From Candidatus Poribacteria bacterium (GTDB taxonomy: Bacteria > Poribacteria > WGA-4E > WGA-3G): a stretch of DNA of 64,000 nucleotides. Shown here piece by piece: positions 9,032 to 17,559 of the stretch (its first letter is position 1; the number at the start of each line of letters is the position of its first letter). The notes under the pieces are model-generated. The model saw nothing but the letters and a program-made list of their open reading frames with translations. It ran no database searches and was not told where the DNA came from. Where the stretch lies: positions 45,286 through 109,285 of the forward strand of contig JAPOZO010000093.1 of NCBI GenBank assembly GCA_026706025.1, read 5' to 3'. The position numbers and the translations under genes were made by a program.

Positions 9032-9949
9032 TTACCGGTTATAAAAATAATCGTAGGACACATCATAAGGGTGCAGCGTTCCTTGCATTAACCGCTTATA
9101 TTTTACACGCATGGTTGCCGTGTCATTTTGACCCATAAAAGTAATATGGCGAAAAGCGTTAATAATCCTATTTTTGAGTTCCCTCCAATTTCTATCACCG
9201 CCGCTGATATTCTGATACATCATGGCAATTTTATAGTCGAGGTTCGCTTGAACAATATTGAGGAGCGCGTTGATTAACGCATTGATATTTCCTCGGAATG
9301 TCATAGAAGCAAGCACGTAACTAAAGTTAAATAGTATCAGCGTATCTTCAGGATTACCTCTTTCAATACTGTTCAAATACGCTGGCAAGTTATTGAAGTT
9401 ACGTCCAAGGTGAAAATTTTTGTAAAAAGGCTCATCAGAATTGCCAAAGGGGCCCGCAGTGTTTATTTCCGCTGCCTTATTAAGCATGTGTTCCGAAATA
9501 TCAACACCTATATAAGTGATATTGCACTGTCCTGCTACAGTCCAAAACGCAATACCTGAAGTTAATGGTCCACAACCAAAGTCGATAAAGACTACGTTCT
9601 CACTTTCGATTACGTGTCTGTGCCCTCTATAAAAATGATAAGAACTATAGAGGTGCATAGGCATATAAAAAACACCATTGAGTAACACCTTATGTTCTGG
9701 TGTATAATCCTTACCGCGCCATGATGATGGGGCATCGAAATCTGTCGAACCTCGATTCAGAACACTTATCCTTAGCCCGTTTATATAATCTGAATTGCTG
9801 TTGTAATCTTCAAATTTATTCGCTTCCTCTGGAAGTGATTCTCTAAATGGTGTTATTACCGTATTCTCAAATAAACTGTATAGACTATCGCTGGGTTCAT
9901 AGCAATTGTAACCTGAATTGTCCGTACCAGTGTAGTGAATATATTGCAA
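9032..9949 (-). CDS. Class I SAM-dependent methyltransferase-like protein
   Basis: The 305-residue protein has a Rossmann-type SAM-binding site: motif I VFIDFGCGPLTSG at about residues 120-132 and the acidic loop YIGVDIS at about 146-152, followed by LILFNFSYVL as a likely motif IV strand. The 110-residue N-terminal part and the Asn-rich C-terminus are not familiar, so the substrate (nucleic acid, protein or small molecule) cannot be named. Translation most likely starts at TTG 9949, eight bases after AAGGAG; no ATG is well placed. It is the first gene of the operon with alkB, directly behind a consensus promoter. Confidence 0.75.
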   Translation of the reverse strand: MQYIHYTGTDNSGYNCYEPSDSLYSLFENTVITPFRESLPEEANKFEDYNSNSDYINGLRISVLNRGSTDFDAPSSWRGKDYTPEHKVLLNGVFYMPMHLYSSYHFYRGHRHVIESENVVFIDFGCGPLTSGIAFWTVAGQCNITYIGVDISEHMLNKAAEINTAGPFGNSDEPFYKNFHLGRNFNNLPAYLNSIERGNPEDTLILFNFSYVLASMTFRGNINALINALLNIVQANLDYKIAMMYQNISGGDRNWRELKNRIINAFRHITFMGQNDTATMRVKYKRLMQGTLHPYDVSYDYFYNR

Positions 9950-9972
9950 TTCAAAACTCCTTTGATAAAAGC

Positions 9973-10001
9973 ATTATACCACAGACACATAAGTGTGTCA
10001 A
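9973..10001 (-). promoter_or_regulatory. Perfect sigma-70 promoter with palindromic operator
   Basis: Read on the minus strand, TTGACA (10001-9996) and TATAAT (9978-9973) are separated by exactly 17 bases, a full consensus promoter. A perfect inverted repeat, GACACA-TAAG-TGTGTC (9984-9999), fills part of the spacer and overlaps the -35 box. A promoter this strong usually needs a repressor, and the palindrome is a natural operator. Confidence 0.75.
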
Positions 10002-11439
10002 CGAAGTATGATTGTCAGTGTCAGGGCGTTCGCTGCGCTTCCCGTCCCTAGTAACGAGTGGGGCCCCTGTCGGCAGTTAGCCTTTTGTCGCTGGCATTAT
10101 ATCTTTCACATTCAAACGTAAGACGCGTCGCGACCGAATTGACGGTGTTTCGTTCTCCTGTGGTTTCGATCAAGGGTTAAATCTAAACTTTCACCGAACT
10201 GTATATTAAAGACAATTTTTTTATCCCCTTTTCGTGCATAAAATGAAAAAAATGTGAAAAAAAGTGAATTTTATTGGTAAATCCGAAAATATGTGGTTGT
10301 CATGACGGCTACACTCCCGAAAATCCCTAAATCCTATAAATCATGGTTCAGACAATTATCATAATTGCTTCAAAACACGCGCCCGTCTCTGATAATCCCC
10401 TTCTCCGCAAAGCGCGGCAGGATGCGGTGTTTCTGGCTGATATGCGCCGGTTTTGCTGACTCGCTATAAGAGCAGTGCAGCCAGACCTACATCTCATTTC
10501 GTGTGAGAGCCTCTTCTTGTACAATGACGGCAAACCGCTGCAGCTTCTGAGTTGCTATGGGTGACTTCCCGACGCAATGAAGGTAGACTCAGATAGAATC
10601 TCTTGTCAGCTTCGTCCGGATGGTCACGCGGACGAAGACAAGTATCTTCAAGACGAAATGCTAATTGCTAATAGACATTAAGCAAGTTTCAATATTAAAT
10701 TTGCACATTTCCCATCAATGTCGGGCTACGGGGGTGCCTGCGGAAAAATCGAAAAATTGATACTTTATTATTTAATATTGCTTAATGATTTAACCGTTTT
10801 TACAATGCGGCTAATCCGCAATAATTGTCTTTCATGTAATGTGAAACAAAAATAGAGGCTTCATATTACTGTAACGCGTATGTTAGGACGAAAGGTTGCA
10901 TAAAATAGAAATTAGACATGATAGTGGGTGAATTGTGTGTCCTTATTCATATTTTTGCTTAAAATGGCAGAAATGAGGACAACTCGCAAATGATACCGCT
11001 AAAAGACAACAAAACAACGTGAAATGTATCCTAAGCGTTAATTCGCATAATATGTTCTTAACGTGAGTTTGATAAAAGCATATTGTAGCGTAAACTTCCG
11101 AGTTTGCGCATATACCACACAAACTGGATGAAGATTAAGAAAATAGATCGGTAACAAAACGGGCAATAATGCACTTCGCATGAATCAACGGTATGAATGC
11201 CTTATGGGCATTCCCCGGGGTGAGTACACCGCAGAATTGCCCTACTACAAACAGATGGGTTCGTAGTAGTCAGTAGAAAGAATGCAAGTGGCGTTTTGTT
11301 CTCCTACAGGGTCATTCAGTTTTAAATAAATTATCGGATTGTCTCAAATTTTGAATCCTCTTTTTTAAGTCCTGTGCGGTTGCAAACCACACCATAGTGT
11401 CAATTTAGGGATTTTTCGTGCCATTCTCGGCAGAGTAAG
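10002..11439. other. 1.4-kb region without recognisable genes
   Basis: I find no credible coding frame of useful length. A stretch near 10342-10458 reads in one plus frame as a short peptide (MVQTIIIIASKHAP...), ending at a TGA, which could be a gene remnant. ATTAAGCAA...AATATTAAA near 10676-10702 is mirrored by TTTAATATTGCTTAAT at about 10772-10788, giving a roughly 110-base inverted-repeat element. A GCCCTACTAC hairpin-repeat relic lies near 11230-11270. Confidence 0.5.
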
Positions 11440-11647
11440 TCTGAACTGTGATTTCTGTGATTTTTCTGATTTTTCTGATAAGATCTCTGATAGAAAATAA
11501 GATGCTGATTGTGGGGTTGAAGTTTCTACAAAGATGGCGTTCCTGGGAAACTGCTGAGCCGTCAGGACTCGGTTTTCAGTTTTCAGTTGCTTGTGATGGG
11601 TTTTCTTATCATGAGTATCATAGCAATCAGAGAAATCACAGTTCAGA
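11440..11647. mobile_element. MITE-like repeat, copy 1 (208 bp)
   Basis: The unit starts TCTGAACTGTGATTTCTGTG and ends with the inverted form (AGAAATCACAGTTCAGA). A second copy, with the same internal sequence including AAGATGCTGATTGTGGGGTTG, lies at 56098-56294, 45 kb away. The internal 73-codon frame is conserved only because the whole unit is. No clear target duplication is visible. Confidence 0.75.
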
Positions 11648-11929
11648 AATTAAAAGTGTAAAGCGTTAGGAGACCGACCGTCTCGGTCTGGATGCCGAGG
11701 GTGTTTTTGCGTGTCGAGAGGGTTATTTTTCTAAAATTGACACCTATGGTTCGGTTGGGAAACCGAACCTACCGGGTCTGGGTCTGAGACAGTTATTTTT
11801 TCCAAATCAGAGCTATTGAATTTTTGATTTCTCTTTGACTTCAGAGACCTCTATATGTTACACTTTTGAAGGTTTCTATGATGAATGGAATTGGTTTTTA
11901 TCTGGTTTATGAAAAGGAGAAATAATTTG

Positions 11930-12751
11930 GTGTTTGTAAAAAGGGTTCGCGTTGGACTGGTGTTGGTGCTTTTATTCCTCTATGCCTCGATTGCTGCAAT
12001 GGCAGAAACTGTGGCGTATTATCCGACGGATTTGGGGAACATTTGGGTGTTGGAGACTGAGGATGGGACTGAACGGGTTACTTATACGATTGAAGGCTCA
12101 GAAGAACGTATTGCGGACAAAGAGATCGCACTCTTCAAAAGAACAGCAGAAACGGCAGGTGCAGACGAGACTACGGGTGAAACGTATTTTGTGCATTTTG
12201 ATGACGAGGGCGTAAAACTGCATAAAATTGTTGCGGAACTCGGTTCAATATTCGGTACAGCAACAGCCATATTATCGCCGCCTGTCCTCTTTGTCCCAGC
12301 GTCATTAGCACTTGGGGATTCGTGGGAGTTTATGTTGGAAACAGAGGTTATACTCACGGGTCGAGTTTCAGTTACTTATACTTACGAAGTTATTGCGGTA
12401 GAAGATGTGGTAACACCCGCGGGGTCATTTGAGAACTGCCTTAAAGTTCAGCTTGATTCAAGGACTGTCTCTACGTCGATAGGCCGTTCTACTTCTTACC
12501 AATGGCTGGCACCGAATGTTGGGATTGTTAAAGTCGAGACGGATCAAGAGCTTGTTTTTAATTTGATACGCTCCAATTTGGTTCCTGGCGCTTCCCCTTA
12601 TGATGTAACGGGTGATGGCGTTGTCAATATATTAGACCTTGTCTTTGTTGCTTCCCGTCTTGGGGAGGTGGATACGGATGGGGATGTGAATGCGGACGGT
12701 GTTGTTAATATTTTGGATTTGGTGCTTGTCTCACAGAATTTGAGCGATTAA
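11930..12751 (+). CDS. Secreted protein with C-terminal type I dockerin-like repeats
   Basis: I start the protein at GTG 11930 because AAAGGAG lies about 12 bases upstream and a clean signal peptide follows (VGLVLVLLFLYASIAAMA). Upstream ATGs at 11885 and 11909 are in frame but lack a ribosome binding site. The body (about 210 residues) is beta-rich and unrecognised; GDSWEF and TPAGSFENCLKV are seen in secreted domains of this kind. The last 60 residues carry two dockerin-like calcium loops, DVTGDGVVNILDLV and DVNADGVVNILDLV. Dockerins bind cohesins in cellulosomes, but in this type of bacterium such C-termini are widespread and probably serve surface attachment. Confidence 0.8.
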   Translation: MFVKRVRVGLVLVLLFLYASIAAMAETVAYYPTDLGNIWVLETEDGTERVTYTIEGSEERIADKEIALFKRTAETAGADETTGETYFVHFDDEGVKLHKIVAELGSIFGTATAILSPPVLFVPASLALGDSWEFMLETEVILTGRVSVTYTYEVIAVEDVVTPAGSFENCLKVQLDSRTVSTSIGRSTSYQWLAPNVGIVKVETDQELVFNLIRSNLVPGASPYDVTGDGVVNILDLVFVASRLGEVDTDGDVNADGVVNILDLVLVSQNLSD

Positions 12752-12753
12752 CT

Positions 12754-12797
12754 TATCGCGAGCACAGCCTATCGCGAGCACAGCTCGCTCCTACAAG
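12754..12797. repeat. GTAG-REP hairpin repeats (GCGAGC type)
   Basis: One partial and one full copy of a hairpin whose reverse strand reads GTAGGAGCGAGC, loop, GCTCGCGA. The GTAG head followed by a short stem-loop is the layout of REP sequences mobilised by RAYT transposases. It lies just after the dockerin gene stop. Confidence 0.75.
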
Positions 12798-12911
12798 AGA
12801 AAAAAATTACATAGATAAAGTAAATATGTAAAACCAAATGCCCCTGTCTGGGGTGTGGAAAGAGATTCAAAACCTTCTGAAATGTGCAAAATCTGTCAGT
12901 AGCAACTTGGG

Positions 12912-13751
12912 TTACTTTAGAGGAACATCCTTCACACAGCGGAATCCGCGGAAGACGCTGGTGTAATTCTGTGGTCCCCAGTCCCGGTAGGCGACCCGCA
13001 GGAATAACCCGTTATCGCTCCAGCAGCCGCCCCTTAAAACGCGGTTCTTCTTCTTGATGACTTTGAAACTATTAATAACTTCTTGGCGTGTGCCATTAGA
13101 AACTGGGTTTTCTCGCGGGGAGGTTGCATAGAAATCAGGATCGTATTCATCAAGACACCATTCGGAGATATTTCCTGCCATATCGTATAAGCCGTAGCCG
13201 TTGGGTGGGTACTGCCCGACAGCGATCGGGGCATTGAAATGCCGTGCGTGGTTTGCGCGGGTTGCATCAATAGTATTGCCCCATGGATATGCCTCCCCAG
13301 CGAGGCCGCCGCGTGCGGCTTTTTCCCATTCTGCCTCTGTCGGTAACCGTTTGCCTGCCCATTCTGCGTAAGCCATCGCTGCGTACCAACTGACATAAAT
13401 GGCCGGATGGTCCGCTTTGCCTTCGGGATAGGTGTTCCCGTCCCAGAGCCGGAGGTATACACCATCGTGATATTCCTCGGGAATGTTATCTTTTTGCCAC
13501 TGCGGATTTGCATCGACGAAAATTTTGTATTGTGCGTTTGTTACCTCGTAGATGTCCATATAGAAGGCATCAAGATAGACGGTATGCACTGGACGTTCAT
13601 TGTTTTTCCCGGTGTGGCTCCCCATTTCAAATTCGCCTGCAGGTATTAGCATCATACCGTCAGGGGTATCATCGGCAGAGGGGATGTGTTGTGTACCGTA
13701 GCCCCATAAAATGGTAAGGATTAGGAGGGACGTGATTCTTTTTTGCGTCAT
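12912..13751 (-). CDS. Secreted FGE-sulfatase-fold (SUMF1-like) protein
   Basis: A signal peptide (about residues 1-22) precedes a SUMF1/formylglycine-generating-enzyme fold: MMLIPAGEFEMGS near 33, VSWYAAMAYAEWAGKRLPTEAEWEKAARGG near 125-155, YPWGN, GLYDMAGNISEWCLDEY and a terminal GFRCV. The true enzymes use a cysteine pair near the RGGS segment; here RGGCWSDNGLFLR does not show that CxxxxC spacing, so sulfatase activation is unlikely. It is better read as a secreted fold homologue, possibly binding a ligand. The start ATG is preceded by GAAGGAAG. The stop TAA overlaps the terminal repeat of a small mobile element. Confidence 0.85.
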   Translation of the reverse strand: MTQKRITSLLILTILWGYGTQHIPSADDTPDGMMLIPAGEFEMGSHTGKNNERPVHTVYLDAFYMDIYEVTNAQYKIFVDANPQWQKDNIPEEYHDGVYLRLWDGNTYPEGKADHPAIYVSWYAAMAYAEWAGKRLPTEAEWEKAARGGLAGEAYPWGNTIDATRANHARHFNAPIAVGQYPPNGYGLYDMAGNISEWCLDEYDPDFYATSPRENPVSNGTRQEVINSFKVIKKKNRVLRGGCWSDNGLFLRVAYRDWGPQNYTSVFRGFRCVKDVPLK

Positions 13752-13791
13752 TATGTAAAACTTCCTTCGTATCTATTGGTTTATGGACGGA

Positions 13792-14691
13792 TTAAGGCTG
13801 TCGATTCACAAGATAGATGCCCACTGCCACCAATCCAGTGCCTGCTAACAAGTCGAGTGTCAGTTCATCACCTAAAAATAGATGACTAAACAAAACGCCG
13901 GACAGGGGCATCAGGAAGGAAAAGACGACCAATTTACTCGCCTTGTATTTTCTGAGCGTCCATGTCAATCCTAAAAAGCAGAACCCTGTGATAATCCAGC
14001 CCTGATAGATGAGCCCAGCAGTGCTTGCCAGCGTCCATTCAACGGATTGCTCACGCTCAAAAATGTGGCTGAGAATGTAGAAGCAGGGAATGTTTAAAGC
14101 CAACAACCAGACGAGGAGTCGGTACGGGTAAATGTCCGGAACGAACACCTTTGTGAGTGTGATGCGGAGCCCTAAGAAACATGCGCTAAGAATGACGATG
14201 AGATCGCCGATGAGGTATCCTGTGACGCTCCCACCTTGCAGATTTGGCATGATGGCGAGAAAAACACCACCGAATGCCGCGATAATTCCGAGTGTTTTCG
14301 TCACAGTAAGTCGATCATTTGGAAGCCAAAAGTGTCCAAACAAGACTGTAAAAAGCGGATAGAGACTGAAAAAAATAGTTGAACGCGCGGCTGTTGTGTG
14401 TTGGGTGCCGATGTTCAGCGTGATTGTATGCAAGGTGTAAAGGGCGGCGATCAGGAGGAGCCGACGGAATTCCTCGAAGCGCATCCGCATTGACATCCCA
14501 TAGTAGAACCCTGCGCCGCCAACAAAAATAACGCCCAATATACAGCGAAAGAGTGCCATTTTTAAGGGTGGAATGCCTTGGAGACCGAGTTTAACGGCGA
14601 ATGCCCCGCCGCCTATGAGCGAAACAATGAGCAACATGAAGGCAATAATCTTGCCTGATGGGTCTTCGTTCCTAAATTCTTTTTCAAGCAT
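13792..14691 (-). CDS. EamA/DMT-family transporter
   Basis: The 299-residue protein has ten predicted membrane segments in two EamA-like halves (about residues 15-145 and 155-295), the usual length and layout of drug/metabolite exporters. Family marks include ALFRCILGVIFVG in the first half and FLMPLSGVLFSHLFLGDEL in the second. The substrate cannot be inferred. It lies 40 bases upstream of the FGE-fold gene on the same strand. Confidence 0.88.
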   Translation of the reverse strand: MLEKEFRNEDPSGKIIAFMLLIVSLIGGGAFAVKLGLQGIPPLKMALFRCILGVIFVGGAGFYYGMSMRMRFEEFRRLLLIAALYTLHTITLNIGTQHTTAARSTIFFSLYPLFTVLFGHFWLPNDRLTVTKTLGIIAAFGGVFLAIMPNLQGGSVTGYLIGDLIVILSACFLGLRITLTKVFVPDIYPYRLLVWLLALNIPCFYILSHIFEREQSVEWTLASTAGLIYQGWIITGFCFLGLTWTLRKYKASKLVVFSFLMPLSGVLFSHLFLGDELTLDLLAGTGLVAVGIYLVNRQP

Positions 14692-14934
14692 AAATATAAA
14701 TAAGCCCCGAAAAGAGGGACCAAGTTGTGATTTTGTGGTATATTTATTCTACGCTGTGGTGTAAAATGGATATTGATTTTCACTAAGGATACTACGTTTA
14801 TCTTTGTTGGTCAAGGAAAAAGTCGTCATGATTTTTTGATATTTTTTTCGGACTTATGTGCTACCCTATTATAACTAAACGCGGATGGGACAGCAGTGTT
14901 ATGAGGGTCTTCTATCTCATCATTTCATTATTTT

Positions 14935-15276
14935 CACCCAAGTTGTCACTTTTTTATTCACATAGCACTCCGCTGGAGTGCCGGGGTTTGACGACGCGAT
15001 TTTCTATAGACATACCACCCCTACGGGGTGTGAAGAGATGCTTTTCATTAAAAAATCTGTGTTTATAGTAGATTTCAGAATTAAGAGGGCATTCTCAAAC
15101 AATTCTTAGTGCTCTCATCGTCCTTGAAAGTGCCGCAGGAAACCAACGGTCTCTTATGCTACAGAGGCACACAGGCTAACAGCCTATGCTACGAAAACGT
15201 GACACAGGCTACCAGCCTATGCTACGAAAGCGTGCCACTATAAACACCCAAAACCTATTCGGCGGCAACTTGGGAT
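14935..15276. mobile_element. Small TIR element, copy A (about 340 bp)
   Basis: The left end reads CACCCAAGTTGTCAC and the right end GGCGGCAACTTGGGAT, an imperfect terminal inverted repeat. Flanks ATTTT and ATGTT could be a mutated 5-bp target duplication. Inside are two palindromes (CACTCCGCTGGAGTG at 14966 and a CCACCCC-GGGGTG unit at 15015) and two GTAG-REP hairpins (15174-15193 and 15206-15225). It fills most of the space between the EamA gene and the LivJ-like gene. Confidence 0.6.
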
Positions 15277-15333
15277 ATGTTACCAGAAACCGTCACCAGA
15301 TTTAAAGTAAAAAAAGGAAAGCAGAAATTAAAC

Positions 15334-16494
15334 ATGAAAATGAAAAGAATCGTAATATTCGCATTTGCTTTAGCAAGCATTGCTTTGACTGTCGGACTTT
15401 TGAGTTGTGGTAGAGTCGTCTCGGTAGTATCTAATGGCGAAATGCCTCAGATGATGAGCGAAGAGATTCCCATCGGTGTTGTTGTAGCACTGACAGGACA
15501 GCACGCCGAACCGTATGGGTTTCCTATGCAACGCGGTTTTGAATTGGCACGCGAAGAGATTAACAGCCGTGGTGGTGTGAATCTCACGTTTATCACTGTG
15601 GACGATCATAGCACCCCGGAGGGTGCGAAGGCAGCCGTACAACATCTGGTTGATCAAGGTGTCCCTGCTATAGTCGGGCTTGCTATCTCGACGCACCTTA
15701 AAGCGGCTGCTCCAATTGCGCAGGAAAATCGGGTCATCGCTTTCAGTTCGGTTTCCTCCGCTGCAGGTTTGAGCGGGATTGGAAATTTTATTTTTCGCAC
15801 CAGCCTTGCCACAAATATAAGCATTCCGAGTGGGGTAATGGTGACGCAGCAGAAACTCGGCTATCAAAAAGTCGCGACGATCTATGATGAGATTGATGTC
15901 TACGCCAGAAGTAGCAACGAAGTGTTAGAGACAGTACTTGCGGCAAACGGGGTTGAGATACTCACGCAGGAAACCTTTAAAACCGGCGATACCGATTTTT
16001 CTCAGCAATTAATGAATATAATGGCGGTGGAGCCGGATGCGCTCTTTATCTCCGCCCTCTCACAAGAAATAGCGCAGATTGTTGGACAAACATCCGAGGT
16101 AGGTTTTCCAGATACGCTTCGCGTAATTGCGCCTGATTTAACCATGGATGAAGTCCAAAAGGCGGGCGATGGTGCTGAAGGGACGATAGGTTTTATCGGA
16201 TGGTCTACTACATCTGATGCCCCCGGAAACCAAACCTTTATTGAGAATTATCGGGCGAAATACGGTATTGAACCTGAACCGTGGGCGGCACAATCGTATG
16301 TGACGCTCCATGTTCTCGCCAATGCGATTAAGATAGCACAATCGGCGGATTCGACCGCCATTCGGGACGCGCTTGCAGAGACGAAGGATTTCTCCACGAT
16401 TTTAGGCGACTTCTCTTTTAACCCTGACGGAGATGCCCTGTATGACCAGATTGTTCTGGTTGTTAAGGATGGAGAATTTCAGGTGCTTGAATGA
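15334..16494 (+). CDS. LivJ-type ABC substrate-binding lipoprotein
   Basis: This is a periplasmic-binding protein of the branched-chain amino-acid class (Peripla_BP_6). I start at ATG 15334 because AAAGGAAA precedes it and a lipoprotein signal follows (ALTVGLLSCG, Cys at about residue 25). The upstream in-frame ATG at 15277 lies at the end of the mobile element. IPIGVVVALTGQHAEPYG, an AREEINSRGGV helix, IVGLAIST and a GDTDFSQQLMNI segment match the family. No permease (LivHM) or ATPase (LivGF) gene is adjacent, so any transporter must be encoded elsewhere, or the protein is a sensor; the ligand is unknown. Confidence 0.88.
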   Translation: MKMKRIVIFAFALASIALTVGLLSCGRVVSVVSNGEMPQMMSEEIPIGVVVALTGQHAEPYGFPMQRGFELAREEINSRGGVNLTFITVDDHSTPEGAKAAVQHLVDQGVPAIVGLAISTHLKAAAPIAQENRVIAFSSVSSAAGLSGIGNFIFRTSLATNISIPSGVMVTQQKLGYQKVATIYDEIDVYARSSNEVLETVLAANGVEILTQETFKTGDTDFSQQLMNIMAVEPDALFISALSQEIAQIVGQTSEVGFPDTLRVIAPDLTMDEVQKAGDGAEGTIGFIGWSTTSDAPGNQTFIENYRAKYGIEPEPWAAQSYVTLHVLANAIKIAQSADSTAIRDALAETKDFSTILGDFSFNPDGDALYDQIVLVVKDGEFQVLE

Positions 16495-16521
16495 TCTTCA
16501 GCGTTGAGTCAAGATATAGCA

Positions 16522-16590
16522 ATCGCGAGTAAAACTCGCTCCTACAAGATCAACCAGAGAGAAATCGCGAGTAAAACTCGCTCCTACAAG
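16522..16590. repeat. Two GTAG-REP hairpins (GCGAG type)
   Basis: Two copies of ATCGCGAGTAAAACTCGCTC followed by CTACAAGAT lie 42 bases apart between two convergent genes. Read on the other strand each is GTAG, GAGCGAG, loop, CTCGCGA. Confidence 0.8.
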
Positions 16591-16642
16591 ATAATCCGCC
16601 GACAGCGTGGCATCGAGACGCGCGCTAAATACTTTCTACCCA

Positions 16643-17344
16643 TTATCTTCTCTTGAATTGGCTCCACATTGTGGTTAATTTGACTTCTGGGGTGACGTTT
16701 AGTCCGGAGATGGTGAAGGTATCTGCCCATGCCTCGCCGACCCACTGGTTTGCGATATTAAGACCTTCCATGACAAAACCGAGAATCTCAATTTTATCAA
16801 AGTTCACGTCTTGGAATGCGGTGCGGAATTCGCCGTCCGCAAACAGCAGAAAATATCCCGAATGAAAGTACAATTCCATCTCTGTGAGGACATCCGTCTC
16901 CCAGCGGATGCGTGGCTCTCTGGAGAGTCGGTATCGGAAGGGTTGACTGCTCCCTTTGCCATCAAAACGGCGTGCTCTGATTTCATCGGGGAAAAAGACG
17001 TAAAAGAAGGGATCTTCGCCGGGTGTATCGGCAAAATGCCGTCCGACACAAAACCCGAAACGCGTTTTGTCGCCGCCGAAATCCGTTATCTTGATTACAA
17101 AATCTCTGTAGGGTGCTGGAATTGCGGTGAATTGGTAGAGTTCGTATTGCACGTTCCAATCGCGGTTCACCTCTGCGCGTAGAAATCCGTCGTTTATTTT
17201 CCAGACAGCATCGTTTCCGACGATGTTCCACGCTTGCGGGTTTTCGGTATCGAAATCGTCGTGCCAGACCTCGGCGGATACGGAGAGGGTGCAGCTGACG
17301 AATATGTAGAGGAGTATGAAGGTGCTTAGGTTTTTGTGTGGCAT
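16643..17344 (-). CDS. Secreted concanavalin-like protein with KLxTxW tail
   Basis: After a signal peptide (cleavage near residue 24, SVSAEV) the protein reads VWHDDFDTENPQAW, NDAVWKINDGFLRAEVN and MELYFHSGYFLLFADGEFRTAF, the pattern of LamG/DUF1080-like jelly-roll domains. It is a clear paralogue of the protein at 18353-19051 (NDSVWTVEDGFLKTKIQ, MELHFNDGRFQLSADGESRIDF). It ends VTPEVKLTTMWSQFKRR, a tail shared in the form KLxTxWxxxK with three other secreted proteins in the window. Ligand binding to polysaccharide is plausible from the fold only. Confidence 0.75.
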   Translation of the reverse strand: MPHKNLSTFILLYIFVSCTLSVSAEVWHDDFDTENPQAWNIVGNDAVWKINDGFLRAEVNRDWNVQYELYQFTAIPAPYRDFVIKITDFGGDKTRFGFCVGRHFADTPGEDPFFYVFFPDEIRARRFDGKGSSQPFRYRLSREPRIRWETDVLTEMELYFHSGYFLLFADGEFRTAFQDVNFDKIEILGFVMEGLNIANQWVGEAWADTFTISGLNVTPEVKLTTMWSQFKRR

Positions 17345-17407
17345 AGAAAGATATTTTGGTTAAGCGAGATTGGAAACCTCGCTAGCGAAGATGGCTCAAT
17401 CGGGCGA

Positions 17408-17471
17408 CGGGCGATGAATCGCCCTACTACAAACCCGCATACTACGACGGGCGATGAATCGCCCTACTACG
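17408..17471. repeat. Two GTAG-REP hairpins (GGGCGA type)
   Basis: Two copies of GGGCGATGAATCGCCCTACT lie 39 bases apart. On the other strand each reads GTAGTAGGGCGATTCATCGC, a GTAG head and a short stem-loop. Confidence 0.75.
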
Positions 17472-17559
17472 AACCGATGTGTTGACGAGGTTCCCGTTAT
17501 ATGGCTTAAGGTGTCAGTCCTGTTCCAAAGCGCACCTACCGGACCTGGTGATGCACAGA

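Noticed and set aside
10342..10458. A short plus-strand peptide in the gene-free tract as a real gene
   Set aside because: It is brief, ends at TGA without a strong start site, and I see no continuation; at most a remnant.
11448..11669. 73-codon open frame (and its twin at 56105) as a conserved small gene
   Set aside because: The frames lie within the MITE copies and are similar only because the repeat is; no ribosome binding site.
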